From: Streptomyces sp. TLI_235
Lineage (GTDB): Bacteria; Actinomycetota; Actinomycetes; Streptomycetales; Streptomycetaceae
Direction: 5' to 3'
NCBI GenBank assembly: GCA_002300355.1
Contig: NSGV01000002.1
Span: forward strand, 1,736,001-1,800,000
DNA: 64,000 nucleotides
Position 1 is the stretch's first letter. The number at the start of each line of letters is the position of its first letter. A program made the position numbers and the translations under genes. Below are positions 8,420 through 15,873 of the stretch, piece by piece. The notes below the pieces were generated by a model. That model was not told where the DNA came from. It saw only the letters and a list, made by a program, of their open reading frames with translations, and searched no databases.

Positions 8420-9589
8420 GTGGCACGGTCCCATTCAGACGTGCTGGTGGTCGGCGGCGGCATCATCGGGCTCGGCGTCGCCTGGCGGGCGGCGCAGCGC
8501 GGGCTGGCCGTGGCCCTGGTCGATCCTGTGCCCGGCGGCGGTGCGGCGCAGGTGGCTGCGGGCATGCTGGCGCCGGTGACGGAGCTGCAGTACGGCGAGG
8601 AGCCGCTGCTGCGCCTGGGCATGGCGTCGAACGAGCGGTACGAGGCGTTCGCGGCGGAGCTGACGGAGGCGACCGGGCTGGACACCGGGTACCGGCGGAC
8701 GGGGACGCTGGCGGTGGCGCTGGACGCGGACGACCGCGAGGAGCTGCGCGAGCTGCACGCCTTCCAGGGCCGGCTGGGTCTGGACTCGCAGTGGCTGACC
8801 GGGCGGGAGTGCCGCCGGCTGGAGCCGATGCTGGCGCCTGGCGTCCGGGGCGGTCTGCTGGTCACCGGGGACCACCAGGTGGACGGCCGGCGCCTCGCGC
8901 GGGCGCTGGTCGCGGCCTGCGAGCGGGCCGGGGTGGTGCTGCACCGGGCGAGCGCGGCCGAGCTGCTGGTCGAGGACGGCCGGGCTGCCGGGGTGCGCAC
9001 CGACGGCGGCGAGGAGCTCGCGGGCGACCGGGTGGTGCTGGCGGCGGGCTGCCGCAGCCACCTGCTGCCTGGCCTGCCGGAGGGTGTGCTGCCGCCGGTC
9101 AGGCCGGTGAAGGGCCAGGTGCTGCGGCTGCAGGTGCCGCCGGCGTACCGGCCGTTCCTGTCGCGCAACGTGCGGGCGGTGGTGCGCGGGCAGCACATCT
9201 ACCTGGTGCCGCGGGCGGACGGCGAGCTGGTGATCGGCGCGACCAGCGAGGAGCAGGGCTTCGACACCACGGTGACCGCCGGCGGGGTCTACGAACTGCT
9301 GCGCGACGCACACGAGTTGGTGCCGGGGCTGACGGAGCTTCCGCTGGTGGAGACCGGTGCCGGGCTGCGTCCGGGCTCGCCCGACAACGCGCCGCTGCTC
9401 GGCCCGACCGCACTGCCCGGGCTGGTCGCCGCGACCGGCCACTACCGCAACGGGGTGCTGCTGACGCCGGTGACCGCCGACCTGGTCGGCGAGTACCTGG
9501 CGACGGGGCGTGTCCCGGAGCTCGCCGCTCCGTTCTCTCCCGAACGCTTCTCCCCCGACCGTTTCCACTCGAAGGCCCTCGCATGCTGA
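8420..9589 (+). CDS. thiO: glycine oxidase for thiazole synthesis
   Basis: A 389-residue FAD-dependent amine oxidase that converts glycine to the imine used in thiazole formation. The N-terminal fingerprint VVGGGIIGLGVAWRAAQRG, the internal GGLLVTGDHQVDGRRL and the C-terminal GAGLRPGSPDNAPLLG and GHYRNGVLLTP regions are characteristic of ThiO. GTG 8420 is nine bases after the riboswitch-embedded ribosome-binding site. The end overlaps thiS by seven bases. Expression should fall when thiamine diphosphate is plentiful. Confidence 0.95.
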   Translation: MARSHSDVLVVGGGIIGLGVAWRAAQRGLAVALVDPVPGGGAAQVAAGMLAPVTELQYGEEPLLRLGMASNERYEAFAAELTEATGLDTGYRRTGTLAVALDADDREELRELHAFQGRLGLDSQWLTGRECRRLEPMLAPGVRGGLLVTGDHQVDGRRLARALVAACERAGVVLHRASAAELLVEDGRAAGVRTDGGEELAGDRVVLAAGCRSHLLPGLPEGVLPPVRPVKGQVLRLQVPPAYRPFLSRNVRAVVRGQHIYLVPRADGELVIGATSEEQGFDTTVTAGGVYELLRDAHELVPGLTELPLVETGAGLRPGSPDNAPLLGPTALPGLVAATGHYRNGVLLTPVTADLVGEYLATGRVPELAAPFSPERFSPDRFHSKALAC

Positions 9590-9807
9590 ACACCGAACCG
9601 GCGCCCGTCCCTCTGACCATCAACGGCGAGCCGCGGGAGCTGCCCGCGGGCACCACGCTGGCCGAGGTGGTGGCGGAGGTGTCCGCCGCGAACACCGGGG
9701 TGGCGGCGGCGCTCAACGAGGCCGTGGTGCCGCGCGGTTCCTGGCCGGCCACGGTGCTCGGAGCGGGCGACCGGGTGGAGATCCTCACCGCCGTCCAGGG
9801 AGGCTGA
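9583..9807 (+). CDS. thiS: ThiS sulfur-carrier protein
   Basis: A 74-residue beta-grasp protein whose C-terminus (ILTAVQGG) ends in the diagnostic Gly-Gly that is adenylated and thiocarboxylated to carry sulfur into the thiazole ring. The N-terminal half has the MoaD/ThiS pattern LTINGEPRELPAGTTLAEVV. ATG 9583 lies inside the end of thiO, indicating coupled translation, and thiG begins three bases after the stop. Confidence 0.94.
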   Translation: MLNTEPAPVPLTINGEPRELPAGTTLAEVVAEVSAANTGVAAALNEAVVPRGSWPATVLGAGDRVEILTAVQGG

Positions 9808-9810
9808 CCG

Positions 9811-10608
<798 letters not shown>

Positions 10609-10656
10609 CCCACCGGTCGGCCGTTCGCGGACGGCATGTCTCAACATCGGCACAAC

Positions 10657-10685
10657 CGGGCCCCGGGCGGTGCGTCCGGGGCCCG
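10657..10685 (+). terminator. hairpin after the thiOSG operon
   Basis: CGGGCCCCGG (10657-10666) and CCGGGGCCCG (10676-10685) are perfect complements around a nine-base loop. The position, 49 bases past thiG and just before the next promoter, fits a terminator, although no U-run follows. Confidence 0.6.
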
Positions 10686-10702
10686 CGGTCACCCCTGCGC
10701 CC

Positions 10703-10708
10703 TACACT
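10703..10708 (+). promoter_or_regulatory. -10 element of a leaderless promoter for the PASTA kinase
   Basis: TACACT is followed by six bases and a GTG (10715) in frame with the kinase. There is no ribosome-binding site. The -10-to-GTG spacing is that of leaderless actinobacterial messages. No good -35 box is obvious. Confidence 0.6.
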
Positions 10709-10714
10709 CCTCGG

Positions 10715-12469
10715 GTGGACATGACGCTCGACGACCCCCTGATCGGTGCCCTGCTCGACGGCCGGTACCGGGTGGATCGGCGCATCGCCGTCGGGGGCAT
10801 GGCCACCGTGTACCGCGGGACGGACACCCGGCTGGACCGGGTGGTCGCGCTGAAGGTGATGCACCCGGCGCTGGCCGCGGACGGCGGCAACGAGTTCACC
10901 GGCCGGTTCATCCGCGAGGCCAAGGCGGTCGCCCGGCTCTCCCACCCGAACGTGGTGAACGTCTTCGACCAGGGGGCGGACGGCCGGGCGGTGTTCCTGG
11001 CCATGGAGTACGTGCCCGGGCGGACCCTGCGCGACCTGCTGCGCGACCGCGGGGCGCTGTCGGCGCGGGCCGCGCTGGACATCCTGGAGCCGGTGCTGGC
11101 GGCGCTCGGCGCCGCGCACCGGGCCGGCCTGGTGCACCGGGACGTCAAGCCGGAGAACGTGCTGATCACCGACAACGGCATGGTCAAGGTCGCCGACTTC
11201 GGCCTGGTCCGGCTGCTGACCGGCACGGAGGGCGCGGGCGAGGCGGTCACCAGCACCACCTCGACCGGCACGGTGCTCGGCACGGTGTCGTACCTGGCCC
11301 CGGAGCAGATCCGCCAGGAGGGCCCGACCGACCAGCGGGTCGACGTGTACGCGGCCGGCATCCTGCTGTACGAGATGCTCACCGGCGCCAAGCCGCACAC
11401 CGGCGAGAACGCCATGCAGGTGATCTACCGGCACCTGAACGAGGACGTCCCGCCGCCCTCGGCGTCCGCGCCGGGGGTGGGCCGCCAGCTGGACGCCATA
11501 GTGGCCGCGGCGACCGCCCGCGACCCGGAGGCCCGCCCGTGGGACGCGGTGGAGCTGCTGGCCGCGCTGCAGCGGGCCCGCCGCACCCTCACCCCGGCGC
11601 AGCTGGACGCGGAGCCGCCGGCCTCGACCCGGCCGACCCCGCAGTACCCGACCGGCGAGGTCACCGCGGTGGTGGACCGCCCGGTGGAGCGCACCAGCGT
11701 GCTGGACGTGCCCGCCGAGCTGCTGACCCAGCCGCGGCCGTACGACGAGACGGTGCCGACCCGGCCGGGGCGCCCGCCGCGGCCGCCGCGCTCCCGTGCC
11801 CCGCTGATCTGGGGCGCGGTCGTCGCGGTGCTGCTGGTGCTGGTCGGCGGCGCGACGTACCTGCTCTCCGACGGGCTGTACGCGACGGTGCCGAGCGTGC
11901 TCGGGCAGACCGAGGCGCAGGCGGTGACGACGCTGGACAGGGCGGGGCTGCGCGGCGCGTTCAGCCAGCAGTTCAGCGAGACCGTCAAGGCCGGGCAGGT
12001 GCTGTCCACCGATCCCGGGGTGGGGGCGCGTGCCCGCAAGAGCGACCCGGTGAAGGTGGTGCTCTCCAAGGGCCCGGACCGGGTGCCGGTGCCGTCCGTG
12101 GAGGGGCTGCCGGTGGACGAGGCGCGCAAGGCCCTGACCGACGCCCGGCTGACCCCGGGGACGACCAGCGAGGAGTTCGACGACACCGTGCCCAAGGGGT
12201 CGGTGATCAGCGTCGAGCCGGACGCCGGCACCTCGGTCAGCCCGAACACGCCGGTCTCGCTGGTGGTCAGCAAGGGCATGCAGCCGGTGCCCGACGTGGT
12301 CGGCCTGAGCAAGGACGACGCCACGAAGGCGCTCACGGACGCCGGGTTCACCGTGCAGAGCACCGGCCTGAACCTCTTCGGCACCGGCAAGGTGTCCGGC
12401 CAGACCCCGAAGGCGGGCACCCCGCGCCCGCAGGGCAGCACCGTGGTGATCAACTTCGGGCTGTTCTAG
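10715..12469 (+). CDS. PASTA-domain Ser/Thr protein kinase (PknL/PknB type)
   Basis: A 584-residue membrane kinase. Residues about 15-280 form a Hanks kinase domain with GGMATVYRG, the ATP-binding Lys in VALKVMHP, the catalytic HRDVKPENV and the metal-binding DFG. A Pro/Thr-rich juxtamembrane linker leads to one transmembrane helix near residues 362-385. Three extracellular PASTA repeats follow (starting near VPSVLG, VPSVEG and VPDVVG). PASTA domains bind peptidoglycan fragments or lipid II. The position matches pknL of M. tuberculosis, whose substrate Rv2175c has its homologue at 6568. GTG 10715 is chosen from the leaderless promoter spacing; ATG 10721 is the alternative. Confidence 0.93.
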   Translation: MDMTLDDPLIGALLDGRYRVDRRIAVGGMATVYRGTDTRLDRVVALKVMHPALAADGGNEFTGRFIREAKAVARLSHPNVVNVFDQGADGRAVFLAMEYVPGRTLRDLLRDRGALSARAALDILEPVLAALGAAHRAGLVHRDVKPENVLITDNGMVKVADFGLVRLLTGTEGAGEAVTSTTSTGTVLGTVSYLAPEQIRQEGPTDQRVDVYAAGILLYEMLTGAKPHTGENAMQVIYRHLNEDVPPPSASAPGVGRQLDAIVAAATARDPEARPWDAVELLAALQRARRTLTPAQLDAEPPASTRPTPQYPTGEVTAVVDRPVERTSVLDVPAELLTQPRPYDETVPTRPGRPPRPPRSRAPLIWGAVVAVLLVLVGGATYLLSDGLYATVPSVLGQTEAQAVTTLDRAGLRGAFSQQFSETVKAGQVLSTDPGVGARARKSDPVKVVLSKGPDRVPVPSVEGLPVDEARKALTDARLTPGTTSEEFDDTVPKGSVISVEPDAGTSVSPNTPVSLVVSKGMQPVPDVVGLSKDDATKALTDAGFTVQSTGLNLFGTGKVSGQTPKAGTPRPQGSTVVINFGLF

Positions 12470-12493
12470 CGGGGCCTGCTGTTCCGGCGGGGC

Positions 12494-13123
12494 CTAGCCG
12501 AGCGGGCCGTCACCGGGGTTCTCCTGGTAGGAGTAGCGCTGCTCGGCCCACGGGTCGGCGAGGTTGTGGTAGCCGCGCTCCTCCCAGAAGCCGCGGCGGT
12601 CGGCCCGCATGTACTCGACCGCGCGCACCCACTTGGGGCCCTTCCAGGCATACAGGTGCGGCACCACCAGGCGGACGGGGAAGCCGTGCTCGACGGTGAG
12701 CGGCTCGCCGTTGCGGTGGGTGGCGAAGACGGTCTGCGGGTCGGTGAAGTCGGCGAGCCGCAGGTTGGCGCTGTAGCCGTACTCGGCCCAGACCATGACG
12801 TGGGTGACGCCGGGGGCCGGCGGCACCAGGTCGACGACGGTCTTGGCGGCGACGCCGCCCCACTCGTTGCCGAGCATGGAGAACCTGGTGACGCAGTGCA
12901 GGTCGCCGCGGACGGTCACCCGCGGAAGGGCGTGGAACGCCTCGAAGTCCCAGCTGTGCTTCTCGGCCGAGGCGGTCGCCCCGAACACCTGGAAGTCCCA
13001 GCTCTGCGGCTTGAAGCGGGGTACCGGTCCGTAGTGCAGCACCGGCCAGCCGCGCTGCACGCGCTGGCCGGGAGGCAGTCGCGGGTCGGACGGCTGCGGT
13101 GGTTCCGGCTGGTGCTGACCCAT
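12494..13123 (-). CDS. sulfite oxidase-like molybdopterin oxidoreductase
   Basis: A 209-residue soluble protein of the SuoX/YedY (MsrP) fold. The molybdenum-ligating Cys is in RGDLHCVTRFS near residue 80, and downstream motifs NEWGGV, HNLADPWAEQRY and GFPVRLVVPHLYAWKG fit the family. It has no signal peptide and no heme or dimerisation domain, unlike classical sulfite oxidases, so substrate is uncertain. ATG 13123 has GGAG three to four bases upstream. It is divergent from bfr. Confidence 0.85.
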   Translation of the reverse strand: MGQHQPEPPQPSDPRLPPGQRVQRGWPVLHYGPVPRFKPQSWDFQVFGATASAEKHSWDFEAFHALPRVTVRGDLHCVTRFSMLGNEWGGVAAKTVVDLVPPAPGVTHVMVWAEYGYSANLRLADFTDPQTVFATHRNGEPLTVEHGFPVRLVVPHLYAWKGPKWVRAVEYMRADRRGFWEERGYHNLADPWAEQRYSYQENPGDGPLG

Positions 13124-13229
13124 GTCTCCATGGTCGCAGACGGCGGGCGATGCGCGTTGCGCGCCCCTCGCGCACGCCCCCTCCACCGAACTCACACATC
13201 GGCAAATCGGACAATAGCCATAGATCCGG

Positions 13230-13245
13230 GTAAGTGTGAACTTAC
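13230..13245. promoter_or_regulatory. GTAAGT/ACTTAC inverted repeat upstream of bfr
   Basis: GTAAGT (13230-13235) and ACTTAC (13240-13245) are perfect complements around GTGA, 67 bases before the bfr start and in the shared region with the SuoX-like gene. It does not match the iron box well. It could be an operator for either gene. No regulator is assigned. Confidence 0.4.
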
Positions 13246-13311
13246 TGGCAACGGACGGCGTCCAGTGCCACGATGCGGACAAGCGACGGACGGCAATCAG
13301 GAAGGCACGTC

Positions 13312-13791
13312 ATGCAGGGCGACCCCGAGGTCATCGAGTTCCTCAACGAGCAGCTCACCGCCGAGCTCACCGCCATCAACCAGTACTTCCTGCACGCCAA
13401 GATGCAGGAGAACTTCGGCTGGACGAAGCTCGCCGCCTACACCCGGCACGAGTCCTTCGACGAGATGAAGCACGCGGAGACGCTCACCGACCGGATCCTC
13501 TTCCTGGACGGCCTGCCCAACTACCAGCGACTGTTCCACGTCCGGATCGGCCAGACGGTCAAGGAGATGTTCGAGGCCGACCGGCAGGTCGAGGTCGAGG
13601 CGATCGACCGGCTGCGCCGCGGCATCGTCGTCATGCGGGCCAAGAACGACGTCACCTCGGCCAACATCTTCGAGTCGATCCTCGCCGACGAGGAACACCA
13701 CATCGACTACCTGGACACCCAGCTCGAACTGCTGGAGAAGCTCGGCGAGCCGCTCTACCTGGCGCAGCTCATCGAGCAGCCGGAGAGCTGA
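13312..13791 (+). CDS. bfr: bacterioferritin
   Basis: A 159-residue 24-mer-type iron-storage protein. The di-iron ferroxidase ligands fall at canonical positions: Glu18, Glu51, His54, Glu94, Glu127 and His130. The haem ligand Met52 is also present. ATG 13312 has GGAAGG about seven bases upstream. It converges with the bfd gene (stops about 10 bases apart), whose product is the electron donor for iron release from Bfr. Confidence 0.97.
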   Translation: MQGDPEVIEFLNEQLTAELTAINQYFLHAKMQENFGWTKLAAYTRHESFDEMKHAETLTDRILFLDGLPNYQRLFHVRIGQTVKEMFEADRQVEVEAIDRLRRGIVVMRAKNDVTSANIFESILADEEHHIDYLDTQLELLEKLGEPLYLAQLIEQPES

Positions 13792-13801
13792 TCGGTACGG
13801 A

Positions 13802-14056
13802 CTAGGCGGCTTCGAGACCGCGCTCGGGCGCGGTCTCAGCCGCGGGTTCGGCCAGCCCCAACCTGGCGGCCAGCCTGGCCGTCGGGCACGGGCGGGCACC
13901 GTGCTCCCCGAGCAGCGCCTGGATCCGGCGGACGCAGGAGCCGCAGTCGGTGCCGGCCTTGCAGCCCTTGGCTATCTGGCGCGGAGTGACGGCGCCGCCG
14001 TCGATCTCCTTCTTGACCTGGGCCTCGGTGACCGCATGGCACATGCACACGTACAT
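13802..14056 (-). CDS. bfd: bacterioferritin-associated ferredoxin (BFD-like, 2Fe-2S)
   Basis: An 84-residue protein. Cys4 and Cys6 in MYVCMCHAVTE and two further Cys in GTDCGSCVRRI form the BFD-type [2Fe-2S] site. A C-terminal extension of about 30 residues is longer than in enterobacterial Bfd. Bfd reduces bacterioferritin to mobilise stored iron. Two iron-box-like sequences lie 36-70 bases upstream of the start, consistent with iron-starvation induction under an IdeR/DmdR repressor. Confidence 0.9.
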   Translation of the reverse strand: MYVCMCHAVTEAQVKKEIDGGAVTPRQIAKGCKAGTDCGSCVRRIQALLGEHGARPCPTARLAARLGLAEPAAETAPERGLEAA

Positions 14057-14091
14057 CGGCGGCTCTCCCGGGCTCGGTGCTCCTTGATCGG

Positions 14092-14125
14092 CAAGGCTCG
14101 CCTTACCTCGCTAAGCCTTACCTTA
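14092..14125 (-). promoter_or_regulatory. two overlapping IdeR/DmdR-type iron boxes
   Basis: Windows starting at 14092 and 14107 match the 19-bp actinobacterial iron-box consensus TTAGGTTAGSCTAACCTAA at 12 and 13 positions respectively. Both have a strong GCCTTACCT half. They are offset by 15 bases and lie in the bfd promoter region. The matches were counted by eye; binding is inferred. Confidence 0.6.
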
Positions 14126-14148
14126 CCCAGCGTACCGGGCAAAGCGAA

Positions 14149-14185
14149 GCCCCTCCGCTCCGGATGACCCGGAAAGCGGAGGGGC
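14149..14185 (-). terminator. hairpin terminator after aroH
   Basis: GCCCCTCCGCT (14149-14159) pairs perfectly with AGCGGAGGGGC (14175-14185). It lies 35 bases beyond the DAHP synthase stop codon in its direction of transcription and also separates the bfd promoter region from that gene. A CTTT follows on the plus strand, so it may act in both directions. Confidence 0.75.
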
Positions 14186-14219
14186 CTTTGTCACATTGCG
14201 ATCATCACGGCCGCCGGAC

Positions 14220-15569
14220 TCACTGGCTGCGGTACATCTCCGCGACCAGGAAGGCCAGGTCGAGCGACTGGCTGCGGTTCAGCCGGGGGTCGCAGGCCGT
14301 CTCGTAGCGCTGGTGCAGGTCGTCGACGAGGACCTCGTCGCCGCCGCCCACGCACTCGGTGACGTCGTCACCGGTCAGCTCGACGTGGATGCCGCCCGGG
14401 TGGGTGCCGAGCGCGCGGTGCACCTCGAAGAAGCCCTTGACCTCGTCGAGGACGTCGTCGAAGCGGCGGGTCTTGTGACCGCTGGACGCCTCGAAGGTGT
14501 TGCCGTGCATCGGGTCGCAGATCCACACCGGCTGGGCGCCGGAGGCGGTGACCTTCTCGACCAGCGCGGGCAGGTGCTCACGGATCTTGCCCGCACCCAT
14601 CCGGGTGATGAAGGTCAGCCGGCCCGGCTCGCGGTCCGGGTCGAGCCGGTCGATCAGGGTGAGCGCCTCGTCGACCGTGGTGGTCGGGCCGAGCTTCACA
14701 CCGATCGGGTTGCGGATCTTCGACGCGAACTCGATGTGCGCGTGGTCGAGCTGGCGGGTCCGCTCGCCGATCCAGACCATGTGGCCGGACACGTCGTACA
14801 GGTCGCCGGTGCGCGAGTCGGTGCGGGTCAGCGCCGTCTCGTAGTCCAGGATCAGCGCCTCGTGCGAGGAGTAGAACTCCACCGTCCTGAACTCCTCCGG
14901 GGCGACCCCGCAGGCGTTCATGAAGGCAAGCGCGTTGTCGATCTCGCGGGCGAGCTGCTCGTAGCGCTGGCCGGACGGCGAGTTGCGCACGAAGTCCTGG
15001 TTCCAGGCGTGCACCTGGCGCAGGTCCGCGTAACCGCCGGTGGTGAAGGCACGCACCAGGTTGAGCGTCGCGGCGGAGGCGTTGTACATCCGCTTCAGGC
15101 GCTCCGGGTCCGGGATCCGGGACTCGGGGGTGAACTCGAAGCCGTTCACCGAGTCGCCGCGGTAGACCGGCAGGGTGACGCCGTCCCGGGTCTCGGTCGA
15201 CTTCGAGCGCGGCTTGGAGTACTGGCCGGCGATCCGCCCGACCTTGACGACCGGCACGGAGGCGGCGTACGTCAGTACGGCCGCCATCTGCAGCAGCGTC
15301 TTCAGCTTGTTGCGGATCTGCTCGGCGGACACGCCGTCGAAGGCCTCGGCGCAGTCACCGCCCTGCAGCAGGAAGGCCTCTCCACGCGCGACGGCACCGA
15401 GCCGGGCGCGCAGCTGGTCGCACTCGCCGGCGAAGACGAGCGGCGGATACGAGGCGAGGTCCGCAAGGGTCTTGCGCAGTGCCTCGTGGTCCGGCCATTC
15501 GGGCTGCTGCGCCGCGGGCAGGGACTGCCAGGTGAAGGCAGCCCCGTTTGTCTCAGTTGTCACGGTCAC
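14220..15569 (-). CDS. aroH: class II 3-deoxy-D-arabino-heptulosonate 7-phosphate synthase
   Basis: A 449-residue plant/actinobacterial-type DAHP synthase that condenses PEP and erythrose-4-phosphate, the first shikimate step. Diagnostic segments are LQGGDCAEAF, PVVKVGRIAGQYSKPRS, WIGERTRQLDHAHIEF, NPIGVKLGP and WICDPMHGNT. GTG 15569 begins MTVTTETNG. It is divergent from the trp leader and trpEG, so pathway entry and the tryptophan branch are encoded back to back. Confidence 0.96.
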   Translation of the reverse strand: MTVTTETNGAAFTWQSLPAAQQPEWPDHEALRKTLADLASYPPLVFAGECDQLRARLGAVARGEAFLLQGGDCAEAFDGVSAEQIRNKLKTLLQMAAVLTYAASVPVVKVGRIAGQYSKPRSKSTETRDGVTLPVYRGDSVNGFEFTPESRIPDPERLKRMYNASAATLNLVRAFTTGGYADLRQVHAWNQDFVRNSPSGQRYEQLAREIDNALAFMNACGVAPEEFRTVEFYSSHEALILDYETALTRTDSRTGDLYDVSGHMVWIGERTRQLDHAHIEFASKIRNPIGVKLGPTTTVDEALTLIDRLDPDREPGRLTFITRMGAGKIREHLPALVEKVTASGAQPVWICDPMHGNTFEASSGHKTRRFDDVLDEVKGFFEVHRALGTHPGGIHVELTGDDVTECVGGGDEVLVDDLHQRYETACDPRLNRSQSLDLAFLVAEMYRSQ

Positions 15570-15652
15570 GAAGCAAGGCTACGGGGTGCGACAAACGAAT
15601 TGTGCCCGCCGCCCGATGGGTGAGACGGGTGATGGACATTTCGGTGAGCGAC

Positions 15653-15680
15653 TTCACACCTCCGGGGCATCCGCTACGCT
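15653..15680 (+). promoter_or_regulatory. trp leader promoter
   Basis: TTCACA (15653-15658) and TACGCT (15675-15680) are separated by 16 bases, a sigma-70-like arrangement. The leader-peptide ATG begins seven bases after the -10, so the leader message is probably leaderless. Confidence 0.65.
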
Positions 15681-15686
15681 CGTCCC

Positions 15687-15758
15687 ATGACCGCGCCGCA
15701 CACCTTCTCCTGGTGGTGGGCCAGCCCGATGGGCGGCCCACAGCTCGCGCGTCCCTGA
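15687..15758 (+). CDS. trpL: trp operon leader peptide (23 residues, three consecutive Trp)
   Basis: A short frame reading MTAPHTFSWWWASPMGGP and ending at TGA 15756-15758. Three consecutive tryptophan codons at 9-11 are the sensor of charged tRNA-Trp. It sits between a good promoter and a strong terminator hairpin upstream of trpEG, the architecture of transcription attenuation. No ribosome-binding site is present, consistent with leaderless translation. Confidence 0.88.
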   Translation: MTAPHTFSWWWASPMGGPQLARP

Positions 15759-15795
15759 CAAGACGACACGACGGCCGCCCCTCGGGGCGGCCGTC
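15731..15795 (+). terminator. trp attenuator with competing antiterminator
   Basis: The terminator is a 12-bp perfect hairpin, GACGGCCGCCCC (15770-15781) with GGGGCGGCCGTC (15784-15795). Its left arm can instead pair with GGGCGGCC at 15731-15738 inside the end of trpL, forming an antiterminator. When ribosomes stall on the Trp codons the second pairing should win and trpEG be transcribed. Confidence 0.8.
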
Positions 15796-15873
15796 TGCGT
15801 GTTCCGAGGAGCAGGCGGCCCTCCCGCGAAGAGCGACCGGCCCACCGCCCGCCTCCGGAAGGAACGTCGCACC

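Noticed and set aside
10657..10685. Operator upstream of the PASTA kinase
   Set aside because: The 10-bp stem with nine-base loop lies directly after the thi operon and is better explained as its terminator.
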